A DNA stretch of 64,000 bases from Sphingomonas sp. ATCC 31555 (GTDB taxonomy: Bacteria > Pseudomonadota > Alphaproteobacteria > Sphingomonadales > Sphingomonadaceae), in contig NZ_ALBQ01000059.1 in NCBI RefSeq assembly GCF_000282895.1, positions 62,001 to 126,000 on the forward strand. Direction: 5' to 3'. Position numbers and translations under genes: made by a program. This document shows, piece after piece, positions 48,249 through 56,516 of the stretch. Below the pieces are notes generated by a model. That model was not told where the DNA came from and did not search any database. It was given only the letters and a program-made list of their open reading frames with translations. The stretch's first letter is position 1. Each line of letters begins with the position of its first letter.

Positions 48249-49829
48249 TCAGGCAGCAGCAGCCTGGAGCACGTCTTCGGGCAAGCGGATCATGTAGTCG
48301 AACGCCGAGAGCGCTGCGGTGGAACCCGCGCCCATCGCGATCACGATCTGCTTGTACGGCACGGTGGTGCAGTCGCCCGCCGCGAAAATGCCCGGCCGGC
48401 TGGTTTCGCCGCGCGCGTCGATTTCGATCTCGCCGCGCGTGGTGAGGGCCACTGCGTCCTTCAGCCATTCGGTGTTCGGCACCAGCCCGATCTGGACGAA
48501 AATGCCTTCCAGCTCGATATCGTGCTCGGCGCCGCTGTTGCGATCCTTGTAGGTCAGGCCCGAAACCTTCTCGCCGTCGCCGTTGACGCGCGTGGTCATC
48601 GCCGAGGTGAGTACCTTCACGTTTGGCAGGCTGGCAAGCTTGCGCTGCAGCACCGCATCGGCGCGGAGCTGGCTGTCGAACTCGATCAGCGTCACGTGCG
48701 CGACGATGCCGGCCAGGTCGATCGCGGCCTCGACACCCGAATTGCCGCCGCCGATCACCGCAACGCGCTTGCCCTTGAACAGCGGGCCGTCGCAGTGCGG
48801 GCAATAGGCCACGCCCTTGTTCTTATACTCGTCCTCGCCCGGCACGTTCATCTGCCGCCAGCGTGCACCGGTGGAAAGAATGACCGCCTTTGCCTTCAGG
48901 CTCGCGCCGTTGGCGAGGATGACCTCGTGCAGCCCGCCCTCGCGTGCCGCCGGGATCAGCTTCTCGGCACGCTGCAGGTTCATGACGTCGACGTCATACT
49001 CCTTCACATGCTGCTCCAGCTGCGCGACCAGTTTGGGACCTTCGGTATGGGACACCGAGATGAAGTTCTCGATACCCATCGTGTCTAGCACCTGTCCGCC
49101 GAAGCGCTCCGCCGCGATACCCACGCGGATGCCCTTGCGCGCGGTATAGATCGCCGCAGCCGCACCGGCGGGGCCGCCGCCGACGATCAGGACTTCGAAC
49201 GGCTCCTTCTTGGCGATCTTCTCGGCCGCGCGCGTTTCGGCGCCGCTGTCGATTTTCGCGACGATCTGCTCCAGCTCCATCCGGCCAGAGGCAAAGGGTT
49301 CGCCGTTCAGGTACACCGTCGGCACCGCCATCACCTTGCGCGCCTCGACCTCGTCCTTGAACAGCGCGCCGTCGATCGCGGTATGGCGGATGCGCGGGTT
49401 GAGCACCGCCATCAGGTTCAGCGCCTGCACCACGTCCGGGCAGTTCTGGCACGACAGCGAGAAATAGGTTTCGAAGCTGAAGTCTCCGTCGATGTTGCGG
49501 ACCTGTTCGATCAGATCCTGTGCCGCCTTGCTCGGGTGGCCGCCGACCTGGAGCAGGGCGAGCACCAGCGAGGTGAACTCATGCCCCATCGGGATACCGG
49601 CGAAGCGCACGCCGATATCCGTGCCCTTGCGGCGGATCATGAAGCTGGGCTTGCGCGCGTTATCGGCGGCGACGAGATCGATCTTGTCCGAGAGCGCGGC
49701 AATATCTGCCAGCAAATCGCCCAGCTCGCGCGACTTCGCGTCGTCGCCCAGGCTGGCGACGAGCTCGATCGGCTCGCGGATGTTCACGAGATAGCCCTTG
49801 AGCTGTTGCGTCAGATTGGCGTCGAGCAT
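48249..49829 (-). CDS. ahpF: Alkyl hydroperoxide reductase subunit F
   Basis: NADH-dependent flavoprotein (526 aa) that reduces AhpC. The N-terminal tandem thioredoxin-like domain includes SLSCQNCPDVVQAL (CxxC about 130). FAD binding is EVLIVGGGPAGAAAAIYTARKG, the redox-active CPHCDG lies in VAYCPHCDGPLF, and NADH binding is RVAVIGGGNSGVEAAIDLAG; IFAAGDCTTVPYKQIVIAMGAGSTAAL closes the FAD site. ATG 49829 has AGGAG upstream; an in-frame extension to 50114 is not real. It follows ahpC after a hairpin with T tract. Confidence 0.97.
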   Translation of the reverse strand: MLDANLTQQLKGYLVNIREPIELVASLGDDAKSRELGDLLADIAALSDKIDLVAADNARKPSFMIRRKGTDIGVRFAGIPMGHEFTSLVLALLQVGGHPSKAAQDLIEQVRNIDGDFSFETYFSLSCQNCPDVVQALNLMAVLNPRIRHTAIDGALFKDEVEARKVMAVPTVYLNGEPFASGRMELEQIVAKIDSGAETRAAEKIAKKEPFEVLIVGGGPAGAAAAIYTARKGIRVGIAAERFGGQVLDTMGIENFISVSHTEGPKLVAQLEQHVKEYDVDVMNLQRAEKLIPAAREGGLHEVILANGASLKAKAVILSTGARWRQMNVPGEDEYKNKGVAYCPHCDGPLFKGKRVAVIGGGNSGVEAAIDLAGIVAHVTLIEFDSQLRADAVLQRKLASLPNVKVLTSAMTTRVNGDGEKVSGLTYKDRNSGAEHDIELEGIFVQIGLVPNTEWLKDAVALTTRGEIEIDARGETSRPGIFAAGDCTTVPYKQIVIAMGAGSTAALSAFDYMIRLPEDVLQAAAA

Positions 49830-49853
49830 GGGAAAACTCCTGTGGTTCTCACT

Positions 49854-49890
49854 AAAACGGCCCGAGGCGGAGGGGTTCCGCCCCGGGCCG
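49854..49890 (-). terminator. Terminator/attenuator between ahpC and ahpF
   Basis: On the minus strand CGGCCCG-x-GGCGGA pairs with TCCGCC-x-CGGGCCG and is followed by TTTT. It lies between the ahpC stop and the ahpF start, so it would lower ahpF transcription relative to ahpC, in keeping with the excess of AhpC needed. Confidence 0.65.
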
Positions 49891-49971
49891 CATGTGGCGC
49901 CCGTTGAGGGGGGCAGGGGGGCGCCGTAACACTTCCCCTTCTTTCCTCCCCTTATAGGAGAGGAAAGGGGC

Positions 49972-50535
49972 TTAGATTTTGCCGACCAGGTCGAGCGACG
50001 GCGCGAGCGTTTCGGCGCCTTCTTCCCACTTCGCGGGGCAGACTTCGCCTGGATGCGCCGCGACATACTGTGCGGCCTTGATCTTGCGGAGCAGTTCCTG
50101 GGCGTTGCGGCCAACGCCTTCCGAAGTGATCTCCATGATCTGAATCACGCCGTCGGGATCCACCACGAAAGTGCCGCGGTCGGCCAGGCCCTGGCCTTCG
50201 CGCAGAACGTCGAAGTTGTTCGAGATGATGTGGTTCTGGTCGCCGAGCATGTAGTAGTTGATCTTGCCGATCGCGGGCGAGGTGTCATGCCAAGCCTTGT
50301 GGCTGAAGTGCGTGTCGGTCGAGACCGAATAGACTTCGACGCCCATGTTCTGCAGGGTCGGATAGATATCGGCCAGGTCTTCCAGCTCGGTCGGGCACAC
50401 GAAGGTGAAATCCGCCGGATAGAAGAAGAAGACGGCCCACTTGCCCTTCACGTCGGCTTCGGTGACTTCGACGAACTTGCCCTGCTTATAGGCTTGCGCG
50501 GTGAACGGCTTAATGGTGCTGCCGATGAGAGCCAT
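49972..50535 (-). CDS. ahpC: Alkyl hydroperoxide reductase subunit C (peroxiredoxin)
   Basis: Typical 2-Cys peroxiredoxin of 187 aa. The peroxidatic Cys lies in FYPADFTFVCPTELEDLAD and the resolving Cys in HPGEVCPAKWEEG. ATG 50535 has GGAGG about 8 nt upstream; the longer frame reaching 50640 adds unrelated residues. It is first in the ahpC-ahpF-oxyR run; upstream lies a 364-bp non-coding region where an OxyR site would be expected. Confidence 0.97.
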   Translation of the reverse strand: MALIGSTIKPFTAQAYKQGKFVEVTEADVKGKWAVFFFYPADFTFVCPTELEDLADIYPTLQNMGVEVYSVSTDTHFSHKAWHDTSPAIGKINYYMLGDQNHIISNNFDVLREGQGLADRGTFVVDPDGVIQIMEITSEGVGRNAQELLRKIKAAQYVAAHPGEVCPAKWEEGAETLAPSLDLVGKI

Positions 50536-50899
50536 GAATGGTTTCCTCCAGAACGGGGTTGCTATTGCAATGCGGCATATAGGTGCGCTGCGCGGCAATG
50601 AGAAATTGGAAGACCCGTTCGGTATGATCGACTGCGTCACTCAATCGCCAGGAAATAATCGAGTTTGACATGGATCAAGCGTCACACCACTGGATGTTCA
50701 GGCGGCGCAAACACGGCTTCTAAGCATTTGTTACGCTGAGAAACGTTCCTGAGGCATCGAAGTCGCGCCCCATCGCGCTATCTTTTCCGCCGCGCCCCAT
50801 TGATCGAGGCAGCGGCAGAAAGACTGTTTTTTGCGGTGCCGCGATCGTTGCGATGGCGGTGTGTCCGTCGCGACAGGCCGCCCGCCTGGCATCTAGGCG
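50536..50899. other. Non-coding region upstream of ahpC
   Basis: 364 bp between the ahpC start and the stop of the exporter gene, both on the minus strand. It should contain the ahpC promoter. The only motif I can point to is an FNR/FixK-like palindrome at 50665-50678. No gene or terminator is convincing. Confidence 0.5.
50665..50678. promoter_or_regulatory. FNR/FixK-like site upstream of ahpC
   Basis: TTGAC, four bases, ATCAA resembles the CRP/FNR-family consensus TTGAT-N4-ATCAA with one mismatch, about 130 bp upstream of the ahpC start codon. Motif match only. Confidence 0.25.
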
Positions 50900-51673
50900 T
50901 CAGGCCAGCGCCCGATACAGGCTGAACGCGCTGGTCGCGGTCAGCACGATGCCGACCAGGCACAGCAGCACCCGCGTAGGCACGCGCTTGGCAAAGACCG
51001 CCCCGAACGGCGCCGCCACCACGCCACCGATCAGCAGCCCCGATACGGGGTGCCAGAACGCAGGCGTGAATCCTTCGCTGCCGATGTGGAACAGGAAGGT
51101 CGCTGAAATGGTGAGGGTTAGGAAGAATTCGACCGTGTTCACCGTGCCGATGGTCGTGCGCGGCTGCGCGCCCTGTACGAGCAGGTTGCTGGTCACCACC
51201 GGCCCCCATCCGCCGCCGCCCGCCGCATCCAGAAAGCCGCCCAGCAGCCCAAGCGGCTCGACGATCTTGGGTTCGCGGGGGCGTGGCGGAAACCGAAGGG
51301 CGCGCAACAGCAGGTACAGGCCGATCGCGGCGAGATAGGCCATCACGAACGGCCGGGTCACCGCCGCATCGAGCGACGTCAGCACATAGGCCCCCAGCAC
51401 GCCGCCGATGATTCCCGGGATCAGCAGCCGGGCGAACAGCCGCCAGTTGACGTTCCGGTGGAGCGCATGGCTCAGCCCGGACACGCCGGTGGTCATCGTC
51501 TCGACCAGGTGCACGCCTGCGGAGGCGGTGGCCGGCGGGATGCCCAGCACGCTCACCATCAAGGTGCTGGAAATGACTCCGAATGCCATGCCGAGCGCGC
51601 CATCCACCAGCTGGGCGGCGAAGCCCACGGCCAGATAGGGCACCATCTCGGCCAGCGTAATCCCTGCGAACAT
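50900..51673 (-). CDS. TSUP (TauE/SafE) family membrane transporter
   Basis: A 257-aa inner-membrane protein with about eight hydrophobic segments and an internal repeat: VGFAAQLVDGALGMAFGVISSTLM in the first half and LLGGFLDAAGGGGWGPVVTSNLL in the second, both typical of the TauE/SafE sulfite or organosulfonate exporters. It is divergent from cysE, which suggests a link to sulfur metabolism, but substrate specificity cannot be read. Confidence 0.88.
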   Translation of the reverse strand: MFAGITLAEMVPYLAVGFAAQLVDGALGMAFGVISSTLMVSVLGIPPATASAGVHLVETMTTGVSGLSHALHRNVNWRLFARLLIPGIIGGVLGAYVLTSLDAAVTRPFVMAYLAAIGLYLLLRALRFPPRPREPKIVEPLGLLGGFLDAAGGGGWGPVVTSNLLVQGAQPRTTIGTVNTVEFFLTLTISATFLFHIGSEGFTPAFWHPVSGLLIGGVVAAPFGAVFAKRVPTRVLLCLVGIVLTATSAFSLYRALA

Positions 51674-51826
51674 GCGTGCCCCTGTAGCGACCGGCTAACC
51701 TTCCAATGGCAAGTCCGCGCAAATCCCACAAGATAGATGGTGTTTAGCGCGCAGAACCTGTGGCCATGCCCATGCTGGAAATCCCGCGGGACCGCCCCTA
51801 TTTCCTTCCGCTAAAGGGGTCCGGCC

Positions 51827-52516
51827 ATGCTGCAGCGTCTGAAAGCCTATCTCGATTCGATCCTCGCGCGTGACCCCGCGCCACGGAGTCGGCTGGAGAT
51901 TCTGCTATACCCGGGCGTGTGGGCGCTGGGCTATCACCGCATCGCGCACGCGCTGTTCCGCCGCCGGTTCTTCTTCCTGGCCCGGCTCGTCAATCACTGG
52001 TCGCGGTGGATGACCGCGATCGACATTCATCCGGGCGCCACGATCGGCCGCAACTTCTTCATCGACCATGGCTTCGTCGTGATCGGCGAAACCGCGACGA
52101 TCGGCGACAATGTCACTATCTATCAGTGCGTGACGTTGGGCGGCACCAGCCCGGACAATGGCGTGGGCGGCAAGCGCCACCCGACGCTGCTCGACGGCGT
52201 GATTATCGGTTCCGGCGCGCAGGTGCTGGGGCCGATCGTCGTCGGCGAGCGCGCCCGGATCGGCGCCAATGCGGTGGTCACGAAGGATGTGGCGCCCGGC
52301 GCGGTAATGGTTGGCATCCCGGCCAAGCCGACGCTGGTGGAGGCGGTCGCCTGGCAGAAGGATTTCGTCCCCTATGGCACCCCGTGTAGCGAATTGTTCG
52401 ATCCCGCGAGCCAGAAGCTGGAACTGATGCGCTGTGAGATCGAGACGCTGCGCAAGCGCCTGGATGCGATGATCGCCGAGCGTGAGGCAGGCGCCGGGCA
52501 GCGCGACCGGGCCTGA
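51827..52516 (+). CDS. cysE: Serine O-acetyltransferase
   Basis: Acetylates L-serine for cysteine synthesis. The 229-aa short form (EpsC/SrpH type) has WMTAIDIHPGATIGRNFFIDHGFVVIGETATIGDNVTIYQCVTLGGT followed by GKRHPTLLDGVIIGSGAQVLGPIVVGERARIGANAVVTKDVAPGAVMVGIPAK, the beta-helix active site with catalytic His and Asp. It overlaps the DUF2794 ATG by 1 bp. Confidence 0.95.
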   Translation: MLQRLKAYLDSILARDPAPRSRLEILLYPGVWALGYHRIAHALFRRRFFFLARLVNHWSRWMTAIDIHPGATIGRNFFIDHGFVVIGETATIGDNVTIYQCVTLGGTSPDNGVGGKRHPTLLDGVIIGSGAQVLGPIVVGERARIGANAVVTKDVAPGAVMVGIPAKPTLVEAVAWQKDFVPYGTPCSELFDPASQKLELMRCEIETLRKRLDAMIAEREAGAGQRDRA

Positions 52517-52854
52517 TGGGAACCGTCACGCCGCTCCCCATCGGCCGCCCCGGGCAAGTCGGCTTCGAACGCACCGAACTCAACCGCATTCTCGACCTGT
52601 ATGGGCGGATGGTCGCGGCGGGGCACTGGCGCGATTATGCCATGCAGTTCGACAAGGATCTTGCGGTTTTCGCGGCGTTTCGGCGGGCTGCCGAGCGCCC
52701 CGAGTACCGGATCGAGAAGCGTCCGAGCCTGCGCAATCGCCAAGGCATGTGGGCGCTGGTGAACGAAGGCGGCGCCGTGCTGAAGCGTGGCCAGGAACTT
52801 GGCCCCGTGCTGGCACCTGTCGAGCGGCGACTGCTGAAGCTGGTGGAAGAATAG
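52516..52854 (+). CDS. DUF2794 family protein
   Basis: A 112-aa protein matching the alphaproteobacterial DUF2794 pattern: FERTELNRILDLYGRMVAAGHWRDYAMQFDKDLAVFAAFRRAAERPEYRIEKRP, then GMWALVNEGGAVLKRG. Function unknown. The ATG overlaps the cysE stop (TGATG). Confidence 0.88.
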   Translation: MGTVTPLPIGRPGQVGFERTELNRILDLYGRMVAAGHWRDYAMQFDKDLAVFAAFRRAAERPEYRIEKRPSLRNRQGMWALVNEGGAVLKRGQELGPVLAPVERRLLKLVEE

Positions 52855-52879
52855 AGTTTCGATTCGTCCAGAAATCCAT

Positions 52880-52916
52880 CGTCGTCCCCGCCTTCGCGGG
52901 GAGGACGACGGTTTTC
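52880..52916 (+). terminator. Hairpin/terminator after DUF2794
   Basis: CGTCGTCCCCGC and GCGGGGAGGACGACG pair around a CTTC loop with a 2-nt bulge, followed by GTTTTC. It stands in the convergent gap before the minus-strand membrane protein. This hairpin type is also a frequent interspersed palindrome in sphingomonad genomes. Confidence 0.6.
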
Positions 52917-52946
52917 GGCCATATACTATGCCCGCCCAGCCCGAGG

Positions 52947-54059
52947 CTACGCCAGCGCGCCCTGCTGCGTTGGTGGCAGCCGCCGGGCAAAGTCGCCCAG
53001 TACGCCCACGGCTGCGCGCCGCATGGTGTGCCAGAAGGCGGAAAGCGACAGCAACGCCGATCCGATCACCAGGCCGGTGAACGCCGCGCTCAGTTCGACG
53101 GCGCCACTCTGGTGGAACAGCGAATACATCGCCCAGAGCACATAGGCGAGGCTGGAGACCAGCAATGCTCGCCGGTCTACCGCGAGCGCGACAAAGGCAA
53201 AGAACAGGTAGAGCGCGAAGACCAACGTCGCCATCGGCGCCCCGATCTCGCCATCGAACACGCCCAGCAGGTGGAAAACGGGGTGGGCGATTAGCGGCGC
53301 GGCAGCAAGATGGAGCCAGAAGGCAACATCGGCGCGGCGGGTGCGGCGCTCCAGATCGGTCATGTCCCAGCGCATCGCCGCGATGAAGATGCCGATACCG
53401 CCGATCAGCAGGATGCCGTTCACCCAGTCCCGCGCGGCGGGAACGAGCGAGGTCATCAGGCCGACCGAGACGCCGACAACGGCCAGTGCGCCTGCGGCGA
53501 CGGTGATCGGCACCATGAAGCGGCGCCAGTGTACCCAGGCCGCCGCCGCGGTGAGGCTGGCGGCCGAGGCCGCGATCACGCCGGCGAGTCGTTCCTGATG
53601 CGCTTCGGTAGTGATGTGAAACACCTGCGTCAGCCACGGGATGTTGACGACGAACAGCCCGGCAATCGTCGCACCGGCACCGGCCACGAAGCCGAGCAGC
53701 AACAGAATGGAGGGCAGCGCCAGGCGGCGGCGGGCGGTGAAATACTCGGCCAGCATCCAACTCGTCGCAGCCGCCAACGCGCCGCCGCCGATCAGGTTGG
53801 CACCGATGACGCGCGGCTCGCTGCCGCCGCCGATCAGCGCTTCCGCCAAGCTGCCGCCCAGCTTCGCCACGGCGACCAGGATCAGTGCCGCGGCGATGGC
53901 CACGAAGATGTCGTTGAATCCGCTGAGCAGGCGGAAATGCTCTTCATCCACCGCGGGCGTCGCTCGGCTGGCGGCGACATGGTTGCGAAACGCCGTAGCG
54001 GCTTCGGGGGTGAGCGCCCCTGCCTCCACGGCGCTTGCCAGTTCGCTTTCGCTATACAT
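52947..54059 (-). CDS. Multi-pass membrane protein, function unknown
   Basis: A 370-aa protein with a short cytosolic N terminus (SESELASAVEAGALTPEAATAFRNHVA) and about ten hydrophobic segments. The first part resembles DUF2157-type membrane proteins but I cannot assign a family with confidence. ATG 54059 is preceded by AAGGAG. Its leader contains two inverted repeats (54064-54089 and 54097-54116), the first including the ribosome site. Confidence 0.75.
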   Translation of the reverse strand: MYSESELASAVEAGALTPEAATAFRNHVAASRATPAVDEEHFRLLSGFNDIFVAIAAALILVAVAKLGGSLAEALIGGGSEPRVIGANLIGGGALAAATSWMLAEYFTARRRLALPSILLLLGFVAGAGATIAGLFVVNIPWLTQVFHITTEAHQERLAGVIAASAASLTAAAAWVHWRRFMVPITVAAGALAVVGVSVGLMTSLVPAARDWVNGILLIGGIGIFIAAMRWDMTDLERRTRRADVAFWLHLAAAPLIAHPVFHLLGVFDGEIGAPMATLVFALYLFFAFVALAVDRRALLVSSLAYVLWAMYSLFHQSGAVELSAAFTGLVIGSALLSLSAFWHTMRRAAVGVLGDFARRLPPTQQGALA

Positions 54060-54063
54060 GGAC

Positions 54064-54089
54064 CATTCTCCTTCGAGCCCCGGAGAATG
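54064..54089 (-). promoter_or_regulatory. Inverted repeat masking the ribosome site of the membrane protein gene
   Basis: On the minus strand CATTCTCC, ten bases, GGAGAATG form an 8-bp stem; the right arm contains the AAGGAG Shine-Dalgarno sequence 5-10 nt before the ATG at 54059. Folding would hide the ribosome site, so translational control is possible. Confidence 0.4.
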
Positions 54090-54096
54090 TCACAAG

Positions 54097-54116
54097 CGTA
54101 TTGCTGAGGCAATACG
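54097..54116. promoter_or_regulatory. Inverted repeat in the leader of the membrane protein gene
   Basis: CGTATTGC, TGAG, GCAATACG is a perfect 8-bp inverted repeat without T tract. It lies between the SDR stop and the membrane protein start, and could be an operator or a weak terminator. Confidence 0.35.
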
Positions 54117-54129
54117 GTGCACCACGGGG

Positions 54130-55020
54130 TCAGCGCTGCAATTTGCTGAGGATCGCCATGGTCTGTTCGGCGCCAGATCCGGGAACAATCTCACCGGTGC
54201 GGTCGACGATCTGCGACCATTGCGCGGCGACCGATTCGGGCGTACATGCGTTCAGCACCGCCCCGGGCGTAAGCGTTACATAGGCGGCCTGCACCACCCC
54301 AGCACCCGCGCCGAGAATCACGTTGCTGGGCGCGCCTTCGGAAACCAGGAACAGGGCGGCGGGAGCGACATTTTCCGGCGCGAAAGCCGCGAATGCCGCT
54401 TCGGGGAAGATATCCTCGGTCATCCGCGTGCCGGCGACCGGCACGACGGTGTTGACGCGAATGCCATATTTGGCGCCTTCGAGATGCAGCGTCTTGGCAA
54501 GCCCCACGAGCCCCAGCTTGGCCGCGCCGTAGTTCGCCTGGCCGAAATTGCCGAACAGTCCCGAGGACGAAGCGGTCATCAGAATGCGGCCATAGCCCTG
54601 CGCGCGCATCGTTTCCCACACCGCCTTCGTCGCGTTGGCGGAGCCGTTGAGGTGCACGTCGACGACGAACCGGAAGTCTTCGGCGCTCATCTTGGCAAAG
54701 CTTTTGTCGCGCAGCACGCCGGCGTTGTTGATCAGGATGTCGATCCGGCCCCACCGTGCCTTGGCGGCGTCGGCCATGGCAATCATCGCGGCGGCATCGG
54801 TCACGCTGCCGCCATCGGCGATCGCTTCGCCACCCATCGCTTCGATCTCGGCGACGACTGCGCGCGCCGCATCGGACTGGCCGGAACCATCGCGGCTGCT
54901 GCCCAGATCATTGACCACCAGCTTCGCACCGCGGCTGGCGAGTTCCAGCGCATAGGCGCGGCCGATGCCGCCGCCGGCGCCAGTGACGATGGCGACGCGG
55001 TGGTCAAAGCGTATGGTCAT
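54130..55020 (-). CDS. Short-chain dehydrogenase/reductase (MFE-2-like 3-hydroxyacyl-CoA dehydrogenase)
   Basis: A 296-aa SDR. TGAGGGIGRAYAL is the cofactor loop, LVVNDLGSS sets NAD preference, NNAGVLRDKSF is the NNAG motif, and TASSSGLFGNFGQANYGAAKLGLVGL contains Ser and Tyr-x3-Lys. The overall pattern resembles the dehydrogenase part of peroxisomal multifunctional enzyme 2. ATG 55020 has GGAGAG upstream. No fatty-acid genes adjoin. Confidence 0.88.
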   Translation of the reverse strand: MTIRFDHRVAIVTGAGGGIGRAYALELASRGAKLVVNDLGSSRDGSGQSDAARAVVAEIEAMGGEAIADGGSVTDAAAMIAMADAAKARWGRIDILINNAGVLRDKSFAKMSAEDFRFVVDVHLNGSANATKAVWETMRAQGYGRILMTASSSGLFGNFGQANYGAAKLGLVGLAKTLHLEGAKYGIRVNTVVPVAGTRMTEDIFPEAAFAAFAPENVAPAALFLVSEGAPSNVILGAGAGVVQAAYVTLTPGAVLNACTPESVAAQWSQIVDRTGEIVPGSGAEQTMAILSKLQR

Positions 55021-55112
55021 GGTGCTCTCCACAAACAGGTTTCGGGAGAGGGTAGGCGAGGATCCGGCGGAGGCCAACGCTTCTCCGCCGGGGCGCTCCG
55101 CCCGTCTGTCGC

Positions 55113-55805
55113 CTAATTTCCTGCGTCGAGCGAGTATCCTGCGGACCGTACCGTGCGGATGATATCCTGCCGATTCCCGCGATTGATCGCCTTGCGGAGG
55201 CGGCGGATATGGACGTCGACGGTGCGCGATTCGATGTCGCTATCGTGGCCCCACACCGCATCGAGCAGCCGTTCGCGCGAAAACACCCAGCCCGGATGCT
55301 CGAGGAAGTGCTTGAGCAGGCGGAATTCCGTCGGCCCGAGCTGGATCACCTCGCCGCCGCGGCGGACCTTGTGGCCTACCGTGTCCATCTCGATGTCCGA
55401 ATAGGTCAGCGCCTCGCCCGCCAATGCCGGACGCACGCGGCGCAGCACCGCGCCGACCCGCGCCACCAGCTCGCGGGGGGAGAAGGGCTTGGTCACATAA
55501 TCGTCGGCCCCGGTCTCGAGCCCGCGGACGCGATCTTCCTCTTCGCCCCGCGCGGTGAGCATGATGATCGGCACGTTCGCGGTTTCGGGCATGCGGCGCA
55601 GGCGACGGCACACCTCGATCCCCGATAGCCCTTCCACCATCCAGTCGAGCAGCACGATATCCGGCGTCGCTTCCTTGGCGAGCAGCAGCGCTTCCTCGCC
55701 ATCGGGCGTGTGCTTCACTTCGTAATCTTCGCGCTTGAAATGCCAGGTGACGAGTTCGGCAATCGCCGCATCGTCTTCCACCAGCAGCATTTTGACCCGT
55801 GCCAT
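55113..55805 (-). CDS. phoB: Phosphate regulon response regulator PhoB
   Basis: A 230-aa OmpR-type regulator: receiver domain with acidic EDD at 10-12, phosphoacceptor Asp54 in VLLDWMVEG, and Lys in DDYVTKPFSPREL; the C-terminal winged helix carries LTYSDIEMDT, GPTEFRLLKHFLEHPGWVFSRERLLDAVWG and RTVDVHIRRLRKAI. It is last in the minus-strand phoR-pstSCAB-phoU-phoB set. Confidence 0.97.
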   Translation of the reverse strand: MARVKMLLVEDDAAIAELVTWHFKREDYEVKHTPDGEEALLLAKEATPDIVLLDWMVEGLSGIEVCRRLRRMPETANVPIIMLTARGEEEDRVRGLETGADDYVTKPFSPRELVARVGAVLRRVRPALAGEALTYSDIEMDTVGHKVRRGGEVIQLGPTEFRLLKHFLEHPGWVFSRERLLDAVWGHDSDIESRTVDVHIRRLRKAINRGNRQDIIRTVRSAGYSLDAGN

Positions 55806-55814
55806 AACTTCCCC

Positions 55815-56516
55815 TCAGCTCCCGCTGCCGTCGCCGCTTTCGCGATCGGCGAGATAATGCCCGGTCGCGGCAAAATAGACCATTTCGGCGACATTGGTGG
55901 CGTGGTCGCCGATCCTCTCCAGATTCTTGGCCACGAACAGCAGATGCGCCACCTGGCTGATCGTGCGCGGGTTCTCGACCATGAACGTCACCAGCGTCCG
56001 AAAGATCGAATCGTAGAAATCATCGAGCGCATTGTCGCGGGCGCACACCTCTGCGGCGCTCCGCGCGTCGCGCGCCGAAAACGCGTCGAGCGCGTCATGC
56101 ACCATATCGGCCGCAAGCTGGCCCATCGCCGGCAGGATCGACACCGCCTCGATCCGATCCCCGCCTTCGCTGTGGATCATCGGCACCCGCTTAGCGATGT
56201 TCTTCGCATAATCGCCAATCCGCTCGACCACCGCGGCGATCTTCAGCGCGGCGATTACCTCGCGCAGATCGTCCGCCATCGGCGCACGCAGCGCGATCAC
56301 GCGAACGACGAGCTTCTCGATCTCCGCTTCCAGCGCGTCGATCTGGCGATCCTTGGTGCGCACCCCCTGGGCCAGCGCAAGATCGCCGCGCTGCAGGGCT
56401 TTCAGCGCGTCATGGATCGCCTGTTCGGCAAGCCCGCCCATCTGCGAAATCAGTGCCCGCAGTTGGCCGATATCCTGGTCGAACGCCTTTACCGTATGTT
56501 CGGAGCCGCTAGCCAT
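55815..56516 (-). CDS. phoU: Phosphate transport regulator PhoU
   Basis: A 233-aa protein of two similar three-helix bundles with the PhoU metal-binding signatures ALKIAAVVERIGDYAKNIAKR and FVAKNLERIGDHATNVAEM. It links Pst transport to PhoR signalling. ATG 56516 overlaps the pstB stop by 1 bp; the frame extends upstream within pstB but is not coding there. Confidence 0.96.
   Translation of the reverse strand: MASGSEHTVKAFDQDIGQLRALISQMGGLAEQAIHDALKALQRGDLALAQGVRTKDRQIDALEAEIEKLVVRVIALRAPMADDLREVIAALKIAAVVERIGDYAKNIAKRVPMIHSEGGDRIEAVSILPAMGQLAADMVHDALDAFSARDARSAAEVCARDNALDDFYDSIFRTLVTFMVENPRTISQVAHLLFVAKNLERIGDHATNVAEMVYFAATGHYLADRESGDGSGS

Noticed and set aside
49935..49970. Hairpin CCCCTTctTTCCTC / GAGGAAAGGGG just after ahpC
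   Set aside because: Imperfect, with a bulge and no T tract; the next hairpin at 49854-49890 is the better terminator candidate.
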